A stretch of 21,541 nucleotides of DNA from contig JAAVZQ010000034.1 of assembly GCA_022791735.1 (NCBI GenBank), positions 1 to 21,541 of the forward strand, written 5' to 3'. Below, in pieces: positions 8,588 to 16,285 of the stretch. Numbering within the stretch: the stretch's first letter is position 1; every line of letters begins with the position of its first letter. The stretch is from Clostridia bacterium (GTDB lineage Bacteria > Bacillota > Clostridia > TANB77 > CAG-508). Both the position numbers and the translations under genes were made by a program. The notes under the pieces were generated by a model. That model ran no database searches, was not told the origin of the DNA, and saw only the letters and a program-made list of their open reading frames with translations.

Positions 8588-10020
8588 GTGAAAATAAGAG
8601 AAGAGAAGCGGAATAACACTTGTTGCATTAATAATAACAATTATCGTACTAGTAATACTCGCAGCGGTAACAATAAATGCAGCATTTAATAGTGGAATAA
8701 TAGACACAGCAGTAAATGGAGCAGTAAATTATGCAGACGCACAGAAAAAAGAACAAATAACATTTGATGATTTAGATAAAAATATACAAGATATAGTAAA
8801 GCAAATAGAAGATTATAATATAGGTGGGAACGAGCCAGAACCACCTCAAGATGAAGGCTGGGATGAAGAAAAAGGAGTAAACACACCAAAGGTAGATAAT
8901 ACAGGATTAATTCCAGTATATCATAATGGAAGCACATGGGTAGACTTAACAAGTAGTAGTACAGCAGATGAATGGAATAATTGGTATAGTTATGATACAA
9001 CAAATAAAAAGTGGGCAAATGCAAGAACAGCGGATGGAAGTATGTGGGTATGGATACCAAGATATGAGTATAAAATAGATAGCACAGCAAAAACGATAGA
9101 TGTAAACTTCATAGAAGGAACAAGTACAAACACAACAGCAGGATACACATTGCACCCAGCATTTAGCACAGATATAGATAACGGCGGATGGAGCAGTGAT
9201 ATAGCAGGATTTTGGGTAGCAAAATATCCAGCAGGATGGCAAAACGGAACAGATGGTGAGGCAAGTATAGGAACACCAGAAAGATCAAGTAAAACATATC
9301 AAACAACATCGGCAAATAATACTTATGATGGAAATATAAGTACAGGAAAGCAAATGAGTTACCCAGTATTTAAAGCAAACACTTATGCATATAACTATAT
9401 AACAGTAGGAGATGCATATACATTATCACAAGATATAAAAAATGCAAGCAGATATGGGCTAAGAAATGTAGATAGCCATTTACAAAAAAATAGTGAATGG
9501 GGAGCAGTAGCATATCTAGCCCATAGTAAATATGGAGTAAATGGACAAGATTTAATACAACCAAATGATACAAATAAAAACAATACTCCAACAGGAATAT
9601 ATGCAGTAACAAGTCCAGAGACAGTAATAAACACAAGTACAACCCAAAATATTACAGGAGTATATGACATGAGTGGATGTATATGGGAAAGAACAGCAAC
9701 ATTTCTAAAAGAGGGAACAACAAATTATACAACAGAAATGCCAATAGGAAGTAGTAACAAATATGTAACAATATATGAAGGAACATGGGACACATGTAAC
9801 AAAAAAGGAGACGCAGTAAAAGAGACATTGACAAGCGGAAATAGTAACAATGGAAGCTGGAACGGAGACTACTCTCAATTTGTCAATATGAGCAATCCAG
9901 TTTTTGTACGTGGAGGGCGGTTTCGGCCGCGAGAGTGGTGCTGGTATCTTTGCGTTTAGTGCTGTCGGTGGCGGTTCCGGTGGTGGCAGTGGCTTCCGCG
10001 CTGTGCTAATTCCAGACTAA
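8588..10020 (+). CDS. Prepilin-type surface protein with FGE/C-type-lectin-like domain, recoded twice
   Basis: With two +1 shifts the protein has about 476 residues. It starts MKIREEKGITLVALIITII, a classic type IV prepilin cleavage site (K-G before I-T-L) followed by a hydrophobic helix to about residue 32. An acidic linker and a large extracellular-looking domain follow, with WVWIPRYEY, AGFWVAKYPAGW, WGAVAYLAHSKYG and YDMSGCIWE. These are typical of formylglycine-enzyme-like folds used in surface proteins. The C-terminus after the second shift reads RGGGFGRESGAGIFAF, then a Gly/Ser-rich stretch and GFRAVLIPD. Without the first shift there is no cleavable prepilin; without the second the GFR-x-VL ending is lost. 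Codon use is A-rich until about 9908, then abruptly GC-rich. An ATG at 9042 is internal. Confidence 0.85.
8609..8611 (+). other. +1 recoding site 4: AAG CGG AAT read as AAG-GGA-ATA
   Basis: The in-frame CGG is codon 8. The skip supplies the glycine of the prepilin-peptidase site KG/ITL. The +1 frame is open from here to 9918 and has no start codon before 9042. Confidence 0.92.
9909..10017 (+). other. Candidate diversity-generating retroelement variable region
   Basis: In these 109 bases only about 10 are A (roughly 9%) and GC is about 62%, while the gene upstream is about 40% A. Adenine depletion in a C-terminal lectin-like segment (RGG...S-x-AGIFAF...GFRAVLI) is what adenine-specific DGR mutagenesis leaves behind: AAY codons of a template turned into GGY, AGY and similar. 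No reverse transcriptase, Avd gene or template repeat is in the window, so a partner would have to lie elsewhere. Confidence 0.55.
9918..9920 (+). other. +1 recoding site 5: GGG CGG TTT read as GGG-GGT-TTC
   Basis: This is the in-frame CGG at the start of the adenine-poor segment. The skip leads to GFGRES-GAG-IFAF and the family-like end at 10020; frame 0 stops at 9957-9959. A second CGG at 9924 would give the same downstream frame if the first were read as a triplet. Confidence 0.85.
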
Positions 10021-10132
10021 TGGTTAAAGGGTGGTCAATAGGGACGGCAGACTGTCTAAAAATTAATCAAGTATTTGTATGAATTATGAGACAAAAAGAA
10101 TTTTCTCCAAAAAAATTGAATAATGGAGTTTG

Positions 10133-10161
10133 CTCGTCTGTCGCCTTTGGCGATAGGCGAG
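10133..10161. other. Strong hairpin downstream of the pilin-like gene
   Basis: The 13-base arms CTCGTCTGTCGCC (10133-10145) and GGCGATAGGCGAG (10149-10161) pair fully if two G-T wobbles are allowed, with a TTT loop. No T tract follows on either strand, so it is not an obvious terminator. DGR targets often carry a hairpin/cruciform downstream of the variable region, but here the gap is over 110 bases. Confidence 0.5.
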
Positions 10162-10187
10162 TTGCTCAATTAGGATAAATAATAAAA

Positions 10188-10217
10188 TACAAGGTTAAGC
10201 ACCTACTTAACCTTGTA
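10188..10217 (-). terminator. Terminator of the metallopeptidase-like gene
   Basis: The 12-bp stem TACAAGGTTAAG / CTTAACCTTGTA with a 6-base loop is followed by TTTTATT on the minus strand. The gene's last codons and stop lie inside the upstream arm. Confidence 0.8.
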
Positions 10218-11302
10218 TTCTTTCATATCCTCTGTTAAATCTAAATAATAGTTTTAATTTACCAAATAGTTTAGTGAAAAATCCTTCTTTATATAGAACT
10301 AAGTCTAAAGGAGTAACGACATCAGATGGTTTGTATTCATATTTTTCTTCAAGCTCTTCCATCTTGGTTCTATAATATTCTGTATAAAAATTATCATTCT
10401 CAGTATAACAAACTAAATTTTTAAATAAATATAATTTGTTTCTGTAATTTTCAATTGCTTTTGGTGCAAAGACTAATTGTATAGCATTATCGAAATAACT
10501 TGTAAGGATTAGCCTTTGTGTAACTACAAATATCTTTTTTACTCTAGTTTTTGTTTCTTCAATTTCTTTCAAGATTTTTTGTACAAAGTTTTCTTCGAGA
10601 CCAACATCTTCTAAAGAAGAGTATAGGTTTTCTAATTTACTTTGTGCTTCGATTAATAGGTCAATGTTTCTTTGAATTTTGAAGAATTGCTCTTCAGAAG
10701 TAAGGGAAATATATTGTGCTTCAAAATTACTGTTAGAGTGGAGTGTACTATCGAAAAGTACATCTTCACCGACAATATATGCCATTTGACTAACTAATGC
10801 ACATTCTAATGGATAATACATAGGAGTATTTGTTTTTAAGTTGATGTCAAAGTATTTTACGTTTTCGCAAGGTTCGCCAGATGCTTTTGCTGCCATAAGT
10901 TGTACTGCGGCTTCATTTAGACCAACACCAGGAAGTGTTTTATCAGTGTAATCACAAAGACCAAGTCTTATAATACGTCCTTTTTTATCATGCTTTTCTT
11001 GTAAATAATGGATACATTCATGAATTGCAACATCTGGCAAATCATCTAAATCCATATTACAATCAAAATATATAGAACAATTTTTATAGAAATATTTTGC
11101 AGAAATTCCGGTTTGGAAGTTTAGCAAAATACATGTTAAGTCTAGATATATGTATAAATAGTTCGTTTGAATTTAGATTAAGACTAGGGAAGCTATCAGC
11201 TAATTTATTTGCAATGTTTTTAGCTAAGGTGTTCACTGCTAGCGTATCAAGCTCACGTACTATTTCAATTCCTTCCTTTTTTAAAATCCTCTTAATACTC
11301 AA
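10207..11302 (-). CDS. Zinc-metallopeptidase-like protein, read with a +1 shift
   Basis: With the shift at 11110 the product is about 364 residues. HECIH lies near residues 94-98, with a downstream Glu in GLNEAAVQLMA near residue 130; HExxH plus NE is a gluzincin-like zinc-site pattern. The middle (residues ~185-240) is helical and charged, and the C-terminus has FFTKLFGKLKLLF. No family name is recognised. The start is placed at TTG 11302, ten bases after AAAGGAGG. The ATG at 11338 overlaps a likely -10 (TATAAT, 11342-11337) and lies before the ribosome binding site. Frame 0 stops at 11084, before the zinc motif, so the active site depends on recoding. Confidence 0.7.
11108..11110 (-). other. 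+1 recoding site 6: AAC CGG AAT read as AAC-GGA-ATT
   Basis: This in-frame CGG is codon 65 from the TTG start. The skip joins MYFAKLPN to GISAKYFYKN and so to the HECIH segment. Confidence 0.88.
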
Positions 11303-11440
11303 CTGGTATTTTCCTCCTTTGTATAATAACATTGTCATTATACTATATGAAAGTTACATGTGGGTTACAATTACATTACATTTTTATGACATTATGGTTA
11401 ACGGAGAAAGTGGGAAAATGAGCTTTTAGCTACAAAAAAT

Positions 11441-11471
11441 AAAGAGGCTGTCCAGAGCGGACAGCCTCTTT
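11441..11471. terminator. Bidirectional terminator after the GC-rich orphan
   Basis: The perfect 13-bp stem AAAGAGGCTGTCC / GGACAGCCTCTTT has a 5-base loop. On the minus strand the stem is followed by a run ending TTTATTTTTT. Confidence 0.85.
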
Positions 11472-11483
11472 TGAAGGGTTAGC

Positions 11484-12575
11484 TTACCCAAACAGGCTGT
11501 TAGAAGCCTGAATGAACCCCATGATTTTAGCTTGTTTGCCTACGACCTCGTTCAAATCGAAGTGTTTATCACGAAGCTGAAGCAGAATAGAAAGAGCTTC
11601 AGAGGAGAAAAGAGTAAGCAAAGCTTCCTGATTTCTCAAAATCTGAGTAGCATTTAGTACTTCAAAGCCGGCACTTCCATAGATGAAAGTCTTGGTATCG
11701 TCTTCATCTTGTGCAGGGACGCTGGCAGTTTCATTACCAGAATGTGCAGGAAGGTCCTGATTTGGAACATTGCTATCATTGGTTTCAGCTGTAGATGTGG
11801 CTTCGCGTTTAGTACCTTCATTTGCATTTGCAGTTGCGAGTACAGCGTTGGGTGCGTCTTCGCCAGCAGTTTCTGAAGAGTTGATAGTAGCCAAAGGTGC
11901 TTTTTTTGCTTTATCCGTTTCACCGAAGTAGAACGGCAGGTGAGAGCAATCTTCGGCAGAGGTGTGAGGAGTACCTTGAACAATGGCTGTAAGCTCCGCA
12001 TTTGTGTAAAGAGTTCTAAGCAAATCGCCGATTTGCTTGCTAAATGGCAACAGGTATCTTGCATCTTCATCCTTTAGGGCGTTGGACAAATTTCGAATGC
12101 CACCAAGTTGAAAATCTTCTCTGTCACTACCCAGCAAGTACAAAGTGCGGTCTATCTCAGAGGCATCAAGGCTTGCGTGAGCCTGGCAGTGCTGGTATAC
12201 GACCGTAGCTACAATCGAATCTGCCTTGTTCTTCAAGGCATCAAATGCGGTCAGGCAGTATTCTGGAGCATTGATGTCCAAGAAGCCGGGGTGACGCAGG
12301 CTGTACTGATACCGCAATTCGTTGCGGAAAGCAGTGAGGTTGCCCACGAAGTTGATAGACAAATCCAACTCGTCCAAAGTGTCCATGAATTTGTGGCCGG
12401 TGGTCAGGTGCCAGAGATGCAGGATAGCTTCCTTTTCGTCGAAACCGCAGAACTTCTGAAAAGCGCTTGTGATAGGGCAGCGATTTTCATCGGTCAGCAG
12501 CTTCTCGAACTTGTTCCGAAAAGCGAAGTTCTCGGGTTCGCAGGGGTTAGCCAGATTATTTGTGCTAGTTGTCAT
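11484..12575 (-). CDS. GC-rich orphan of foreign appearance
   Basis: A 363-residue protein that I do not recognise. Its base composition (near 50% GC) and codons (CTG, GCC, GAC, CGC) differ sharply from all neighbours. Residues ~1-215 look globular and mostly helical. Residues ~220-300 are a low-complexity Ala/Thr/Asn/Glu linker, and a C-terminal ~60-residue helical segment follows. GGAGGG precedes the ATG, with a strong promoter upstream and its own terminator, so it is a self-contained unit. It has two in-frame CGG codons (codon 20 at 12518-12516, codon 88 at 12314-12312) that must be read as arginine; a +1 shift at either gives an early stop. This argues for recent acquisition or a different decoding context. 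Confidence 0.65.
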   Translation of the reverse strand: MTTSTNNLANPCEPENFAFRNKFEKLLTDENRCPITSAFQKFCGFDEKEAILHLWHLTTGHKFMDTLDELDLSINFVGNLTAFRNELRYQYSLRHPGFLDINAPEYCLTAFDALKNKADSIVATVVYQHCQAHASLDASEIDRTLYLLGSDREDFQLGGIRNLSNALKDEDARYLLPFSKQIGDLLRTLYTNAELTAIVQGTPHTSAEDCSHLPFYFGETDKAKKAPLATINSSETAGEDAPNAVLATANANEGTKREATSTAETNDSNVPNQDLPAHSGNETASVPAQDEDDTKTFIYGSAGFEVLNATQILRNQEALLTLFSSEALSILLQLRDKHFDLNEVVGKQAKIMGFIQASNSLFG

Positions 12576-12608
12576 GATAATCCCTCCAATATAAAATAAT
12601 GTAACTTA

Positions 12609-12638
12609 ATTATAGCACAAATTAACATAATGTGTCAA
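12609..12638 (-). promoter_or_regulatory. Promoter of the GC-rich orphan
   Basis: On the minus strand TTGACA (12638-12633) and TGCTATAAT (TATAAT at 12614-12609) are spaced by 18 bases. From CACATTATGT through the -10 it matches the promoter of the 5922 gene at about 24 of 28 positions. Confidence 0.75.
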
Positions 12639-12652
12639 ATAAGACAAAATAC

Positions 12653-12711
12653 ATACAGGGTAGTTATATAACTACCCTGTATGGACTTTAAGTTTATATA
12701 GTTGTGAATAG
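12653..12711. repeat. Dispersed hairpin element, copy 3, with perfect 30-base palindrome
   Basis: The palindrome at 12653-12682 has 15-base arms beginning ATACAGGGTAG. A spacer and TTGTGAATAG follow. It lies just past the leuS stop and may serve as the leuS terminator on the minus strand, where TATTTTGT follows. It shares layout with 3889-3953 and 8292-8351. Confidence 0.75.
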
Positions 12712-12718
12712 CAAAAAT

Positions 12719-15136
12719 CTATTTTACAACTATATTATAAATTTTGCCTTTTATATAGATTTCTTTTACGATTTGCTTTCCATCTAATAGGTGAGAGATT
12801 TTTTCATGTACAGTTTCTTTTATAGTAGTTTCTTCACTATTAGCAGGTACCATAATAGTTGCTTTAAGCTTTCCATTTACTTGTATAGGGAGTTCTATTT
12901 CATCATCAATTGTTTTAGTTTCATCAAATTCTGGCCAAGCACTTTCTGCAATTGTTTGAGTATTTCCAATTTTAGCAAATAATTCTTCAGTGATGTGAGG
13001 GGCAATAGGGTTTAGTAATATTAAGAATGTATTAAATTCTGCCTTATTAATTCTTTTTAGTTTATAGAATTCATTTACCATTTCCATGAAGGTTGCAACT
13101 GCTGTATTGAATTTCATTGCTTCATAGTCAGATGAAACTTTTTTTATTGCTTTGTGCATCATTTTTTCAAATTCTTTAGAATAGGTATCGCCATCTTCTA
13201 ATATATCAAGCATATTCCAAACTCTATCTAAGAATTTACTACAACCACGTAAGCTTTCCATAGACCATGGTGTAGATTGGTCAAATGGACCAATAAACAT
13301 CTCATATGTTCTAAAAGTATCTGCTCCAAATTCATCAACGATTTCATCAGGATTTACGACATTACCTTTAGATTTAGACATTTTTTCACCATTGTTTCCA
13401 AGAATCATACCATGTGAAGTACGTTTTGCATATGGTTCTTTTGTTGATACAATACCGATATCATATAAAAATTTATGCCAAAATCTAGAGTAGAGAAGAT
13501 GTAAGGTTGTATGTTCCATACCACCGTTATACCAGTCGATTGGAGCCCAGTATTCAAGTGCTTCTTTTGAAGCTAGAGCTTCATCATTATGTGGATCCAT
13601 ATAACGTAAGAAATACCATGATGAACCAGCCCATTGAGGCATTGTATCTGTTTCTCTTTCTGCTGTTCCACCACAGTGAGGACAAGTTGTTTTTATCCAG
13701 CCTGTTTGTTTTGCTAGAGGAGATTCTCCGTTTTCTCCTGGTAAAAATTCTTCAACTTCTGGAAGTACTAAAGGTAAGTCTTTTTCATCAAGAGGAACCC
13801 AACCGCATTTTTCACAGTGTACCATAGGAATAGGTTCACCCCAATATCTTTGACGTGAGAAAACCCAATCTCTTAGTTTGTAGTTTACCTTTTTTGTACC
13901 AATACCTTTTTCTTCTACATATTTGATAACAGCAGAAATAGCGGCCTTTACTTCCATGCCGTCTATAAATCCAGAATTAATTAAAACTCCGCTATTTGTG
14001 TCTGTGTAGGCTTCTTTTTCCACTGATACTGTATTTTCATTATTTGTGATAACTTGTTTTATAGGAAGACCAAATTTGCTAGCAAATTCATAGTCTCTAG
14101 TATCATGTGCAGGTACAGCCATAATTGCACCTGTTCCATATGTTATAAGTACATAATCAGAAACCCAGATAGGAATAGCTTCTCCATTTAGAGGATTTAT
14201 TGCTTTTATTCCTTTTATTTCTACACCTGTTTTTTCTTTTGCAAGCTCGGTTCTTTCGAAGTCAGATTTTTTAGAGGCTTTTTCTTTATAGTCTAGTACT
14301 TCGTTTAGGTTAGTTATTTTGTCTTTTAATTCGTCTATTATGCTGTGCTCAGGTGCGACAACCATATATGTTGCACCAAACATTGTGTCAGGTCTAGTTG
14401 TATATATAAGAAGGTCTTTGTCTGTGCCTTCTATTTTGAATTTAACTTCTGCACCTTCACTTCTACCAATCCAGTTTTTCTGTTGAATTTTTATTTTTTC
14501 TAGATAGTTTACATCGTCTAAGTCATTTATAAGTCTTTCTGCATAATCTGTAATTTTAAGCATCCATTGGCTTTTTTCTTTTTGTATAACTTCGCCACCA
14601 CATCTTTCACAAACGCCATTTACAACTTCCTCGTTTGCAAGACCTACTTTACAGCTTGTGCAATAATTTATTGGCATAGTTGCTTTGTATGCTAAACCAT
14701 GTTTATATAATTGTATAAAAATCCATTGAGTCCATTTGTAGTAGTTTGGATCTGTTGTGTTTACTTCTCTTGACCAATCAAAAGAGAAACCAATTGATTT
14801 TAGTTGCTCTCTAAAATGATTAATGTTTTGTTCTGTTACAATGCTTGGATGTATATTGTTTTTTATAGCGTAGTTTTCAGCAGGAAGTCCAAAGGCATCA
14901 AAACCGATAGGGTATAGGACGTTATATCCTTCTAGTCTTTTCTTTCTTGCAATTATATCAAGTGCTGTATAACTTCTTGGGTGTCCTACATGCAATCCCT
15001 GTCCTGATGGATATGGAAATTCTATAAGTCCATACCATTTTTTCTTATTTGTATAATCAGTTTTGGCATTAAAGGTTCCTTCTTTTTCCCATTTTGTTTG
15101 CCATTTCTTTTCTACTTCTTTGAAATTATATGTCAT
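12719..15136 (-). CDS. leuS: Leucyl-tRNA synthetase
   Basis: A class Ia synthetase charging tRNA-Leu, 805 residues. The HIGH motif is HVGH at residues 49-52 after FPYPSGQGL, and KMSKS is at residues 585-589 in NGEKMSKSKGNVVNPDEIVDEFGAD. A zinc-binding CTSC...CERC module lies near residues 160-180, and the CP1 editing domain contains TTRPDTMFGATYMV and GTGAIMAVPAHDTRD. It is intact in one frame. Seven CGG trinucleotides on its coding strand are all out of phase, so 805 codons contain no CGG codon. The start follows GGAGAG. No T-box leader fits in the short divergent gap to ksgA. Confidence 0.97.
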   Translation of the reverse strand: MTYNFKEVEKKWQTKWEKEGTFNAKTDYTNKKKWYGLIEFPYPSGQGLHVGHPRSYTALDIIARKKRLEGYNVLYPIGFDAFGLPAENYAIKNNIHPSIVTEQNINHFREQLKSIGFSFDWSREVNTTDPNYYKWTQWIFIQLYKHGLAYKATMPINYCTSCKVGLANEEVVNGVCERCGGEVIQKEKSQWMLKITDYAERLINDLDDVNYLEKIKIQQKNWIGRSEGAEVKFKIEGTDKDLLIYTTRPDTMFGATYMVVAPEHSIIDELKDKITNLNEVLDYKEKASKKSDFERTELAKEKTGVEIKGIKAINPLNGEAIPIWVSDYVLITYGTGAIMAVPAHDTRDYEFASKFGLPIKQVITNNENTVSVEKEAYTDTNSGVLINSGFIDGMEVKAAISAVIKYVEEKGIGTKKVNYKLRDWVFSRQRYWGEPIPMVHCEKCGWVPLDEKDLPLVLPEVEEFLPGENGESPLAKQTGWIKTTCPHCGGTAERETDTMPQWAGSSWYFLRYMDPHNDEALASKEALEYWAPIDWYNGGMEHTTLHLLYSRFWHKFLYDIGIVSTKEPYAKRTSHGMILGNNGEKMSKSKGNVVNPDEIVDEFGADTFRTYEMFIGPFDQSTPWSMESLRGCSKFLDRVWNMLDILEDGDTYSKEFEKMMHKAIKKVSSDYEAMKFNTAVATFMEMVNEFYKLKRINKAEFNTFLILLNPIAPHITEELFAKIGNTQTIAESAWPEFDETKTIDDEIELPIQVNGKLKATIMVPANSEETTIKETVHEKISHLLDGKQIVKEIYIKGKIYNIVVK

Positions 15137-15234
15137 AAATTATCTCTCCTTCAAATGAACTCTAACCTTACGGATAGAAGTATATTAAATTTCTTAATAT
15201 TATATAACAAAATTTGCAAAAGATAAAGGGAATA

Positions 15235-15263
15235 TTGAAAAATTTGTTAAATTATGCTAAAAT
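15235..15263 (+). promoter_or_regulatory. ksgA promoter
   Basis: TTGAAA (15235-15240) and TAAAAT (15258-15263) are spaced by 17 bases. The transcript start would be only a few bases before the GAGG at 15272-15275. Confidence 0.65.
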
Positions 15264-15280
15264 TTATGTGTGAGGTATGT

Positions 15281-16115
15281 ATGAATATTTTAGATACAAC
15301 AAAATTTTTAATGAAAAAGTATAATATATCGGCTTCAAAGGCTTTAGGACAGAATTTCTTGATTGATGAAGAAGTTATATCAAAAACAATAGATAATGCA
15401 AAAATTCGGAAAAGAGGATTTGGTAATTGAGATAGGACCAGGTCTTGGAACATTAACAAATGAGCTTTTACAGGTAGCTGGAAAAGTTATTTGTATTGAG
15501 TTAGATGAAAGAATGGTAAAGATTTTAAAAGAAAGATTTTTCTTGTTTGATAATATAGAGATAATAAATGAGGATGTATTGAAGTTAGATTTAAATGATA
15601 TTATAGAGAAAAGTGGATATAAATCTGCTAAAATAGTTGCAAACTTGCCATATTACATTACAACTCCAATAATTATGAAATTATTAGAGGAAAGAGTAAA
15701 TTTAGAGAGTATAACTGTAATGGTGCAAAAAGAGGTAGCAGATAGGCTATGTGCTAAAACTGGTACTAGAGATGCAGGAGCTATAACTTATGCAGTAGAG
15801 TATTATTCTGATGCAAGGGAAATTGTAGATGTGCCAAATACTTCGTTTGTACCAATGCCAAATGTGTCATCAGAAGTTATAAACTTTAAGATAAGAAAAG
15901 ATAAATACACAAATGTAAAGAACGAAGAAATGCTATTTAAAGTGATAAAGTATGCTTTTATGCAAAGGAGGAAAACTCTCACAAATGCACTTCAAAATTT
16001 GGGTATTTCAAAAGATAGGATAAAAGAGATGTTAAATAATCTAGAAATAGATGAGAGAGTGAGGGGAGAAGCCCTTTCGTTAGAACAGTTTATAGAGATT
16101 GCAAATTTGATTTAG
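15281..16115 (+). CDS. ksgA: 16S rRNA dimethyladenosine transferase, read with a +1 shift
   Basis: KsgA dimethylates two adjacent adenines near the 3' end of 16S rRNA using SAM. With the shift at 15407 the protein has about 277 residues, the usual length. The N-terminus MNILDTTKFLMKKYNISASK and LGQNFLIDEE precedes the shift. After it come the SAM motif VIEIGPGLGTLT, the acidic IELDERM and the catalytic NLPYYITTPI. The C-terminal domain contains FMQRRKTLTNAL. The conserved LGQNFL segment lies only in frame 0 and the SAM motif only in +1, so neither half works alone. The ATG at 15281 follows GAGG. It is divergent from leuS. Confidence 0.95.
15407..15409 (+). other. +1 recoding site 7: ATT CGG AAA read as ATT-GGA-AAA (ksgA)
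   Basis: The in-frame CGG is codon 43. The skip joins DNAKI to GKEDLVIEIGPG. Frame 0 stops seven codons after the preceding Ile. Confidence 0.93.
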
Positions 16116-16175
16116 CATCAAACTTTTGTTTGGAAAATGTAGACAAATATGGAAAAATGATATATAATAAATAAG

Positions 16176-16201
16176 CCTTTCTCCTAAAGGTAGAAAGGAG
16201 G
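16176..16201 (+). promoter_or_regulatory. Hairpin hiding the Shine-Dalgarno of the small toxin-like gene
   Basis: CCTTTCT (16176-16182) pairs with AGAAAGG (16192-16198), which overlaps the AAGGAGG ribosome binding site (16195-16201). A TATAAT-like box lies at about 16163-16168. Such sequestration is typical of type I toxin mRNAs. Confidence 0.5.
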
Positions 16202-16211
16202 TGTTCTTTGT

Positions 16212-16280
16212 ATGAAGAACTGGTTAAACGTATTAAAACTTATTTTGCTCTATTTAATTATAAGTTTAATAAGTGAGTAG
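16212..16280 (+). CDS. 22-residue hydrophobic peptide, type I toxin-like
   Basis: The ORF MKNWLNVLKLILLYLIISLISE stays below gene-finder thresholds (its key features: a basic start, about 15 continuous hydrophobic residues and a short polar end). It follows a very strong AAGGAGG. A perfect terminator comes six bases later, so it is a free-standing mini-gene between ksgA and glmS. Size, single membrane helix, strong but sequestered ribosome binding site and tight terminator match membrane-active type I toxins of Firmicutes. No antisense antitoxin promoter could be assigned with confidence. It could instead be a small membrane regulator. Confidence 0.55.
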   Translation: MKNWLNVLKLILLYLIISLISE

Positions 16281-16285
16281 TACAG

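Noticed and set aside
8686..9642. Long minus-strand reading frames opposite the pilin-like gene
   Set aside because: They are Leu/Tyr/Cys-rich shadows of the A-rich plus-strand codons, without ribosome binding sites or family features.
9042..9959. Separate gene starting at ATG 9042
   Set aside because: The frame is open and coding-like back to the prepilin helix at 8610; the ATG is internal and has no ribosome binding site.
12312..12518. Shift sites in the GC-rich orphan
   Set aside because: At both CGG codons the +1 frame stops early and the long GC-rich reading frame continues only if CGG is read as a triplet.
15137..15280. T-box leader for leuS
   Set aside because: The divergent gap is only ~140 bases, shared with the ksgA promoter; no T-box sequence or antiterminator was found.
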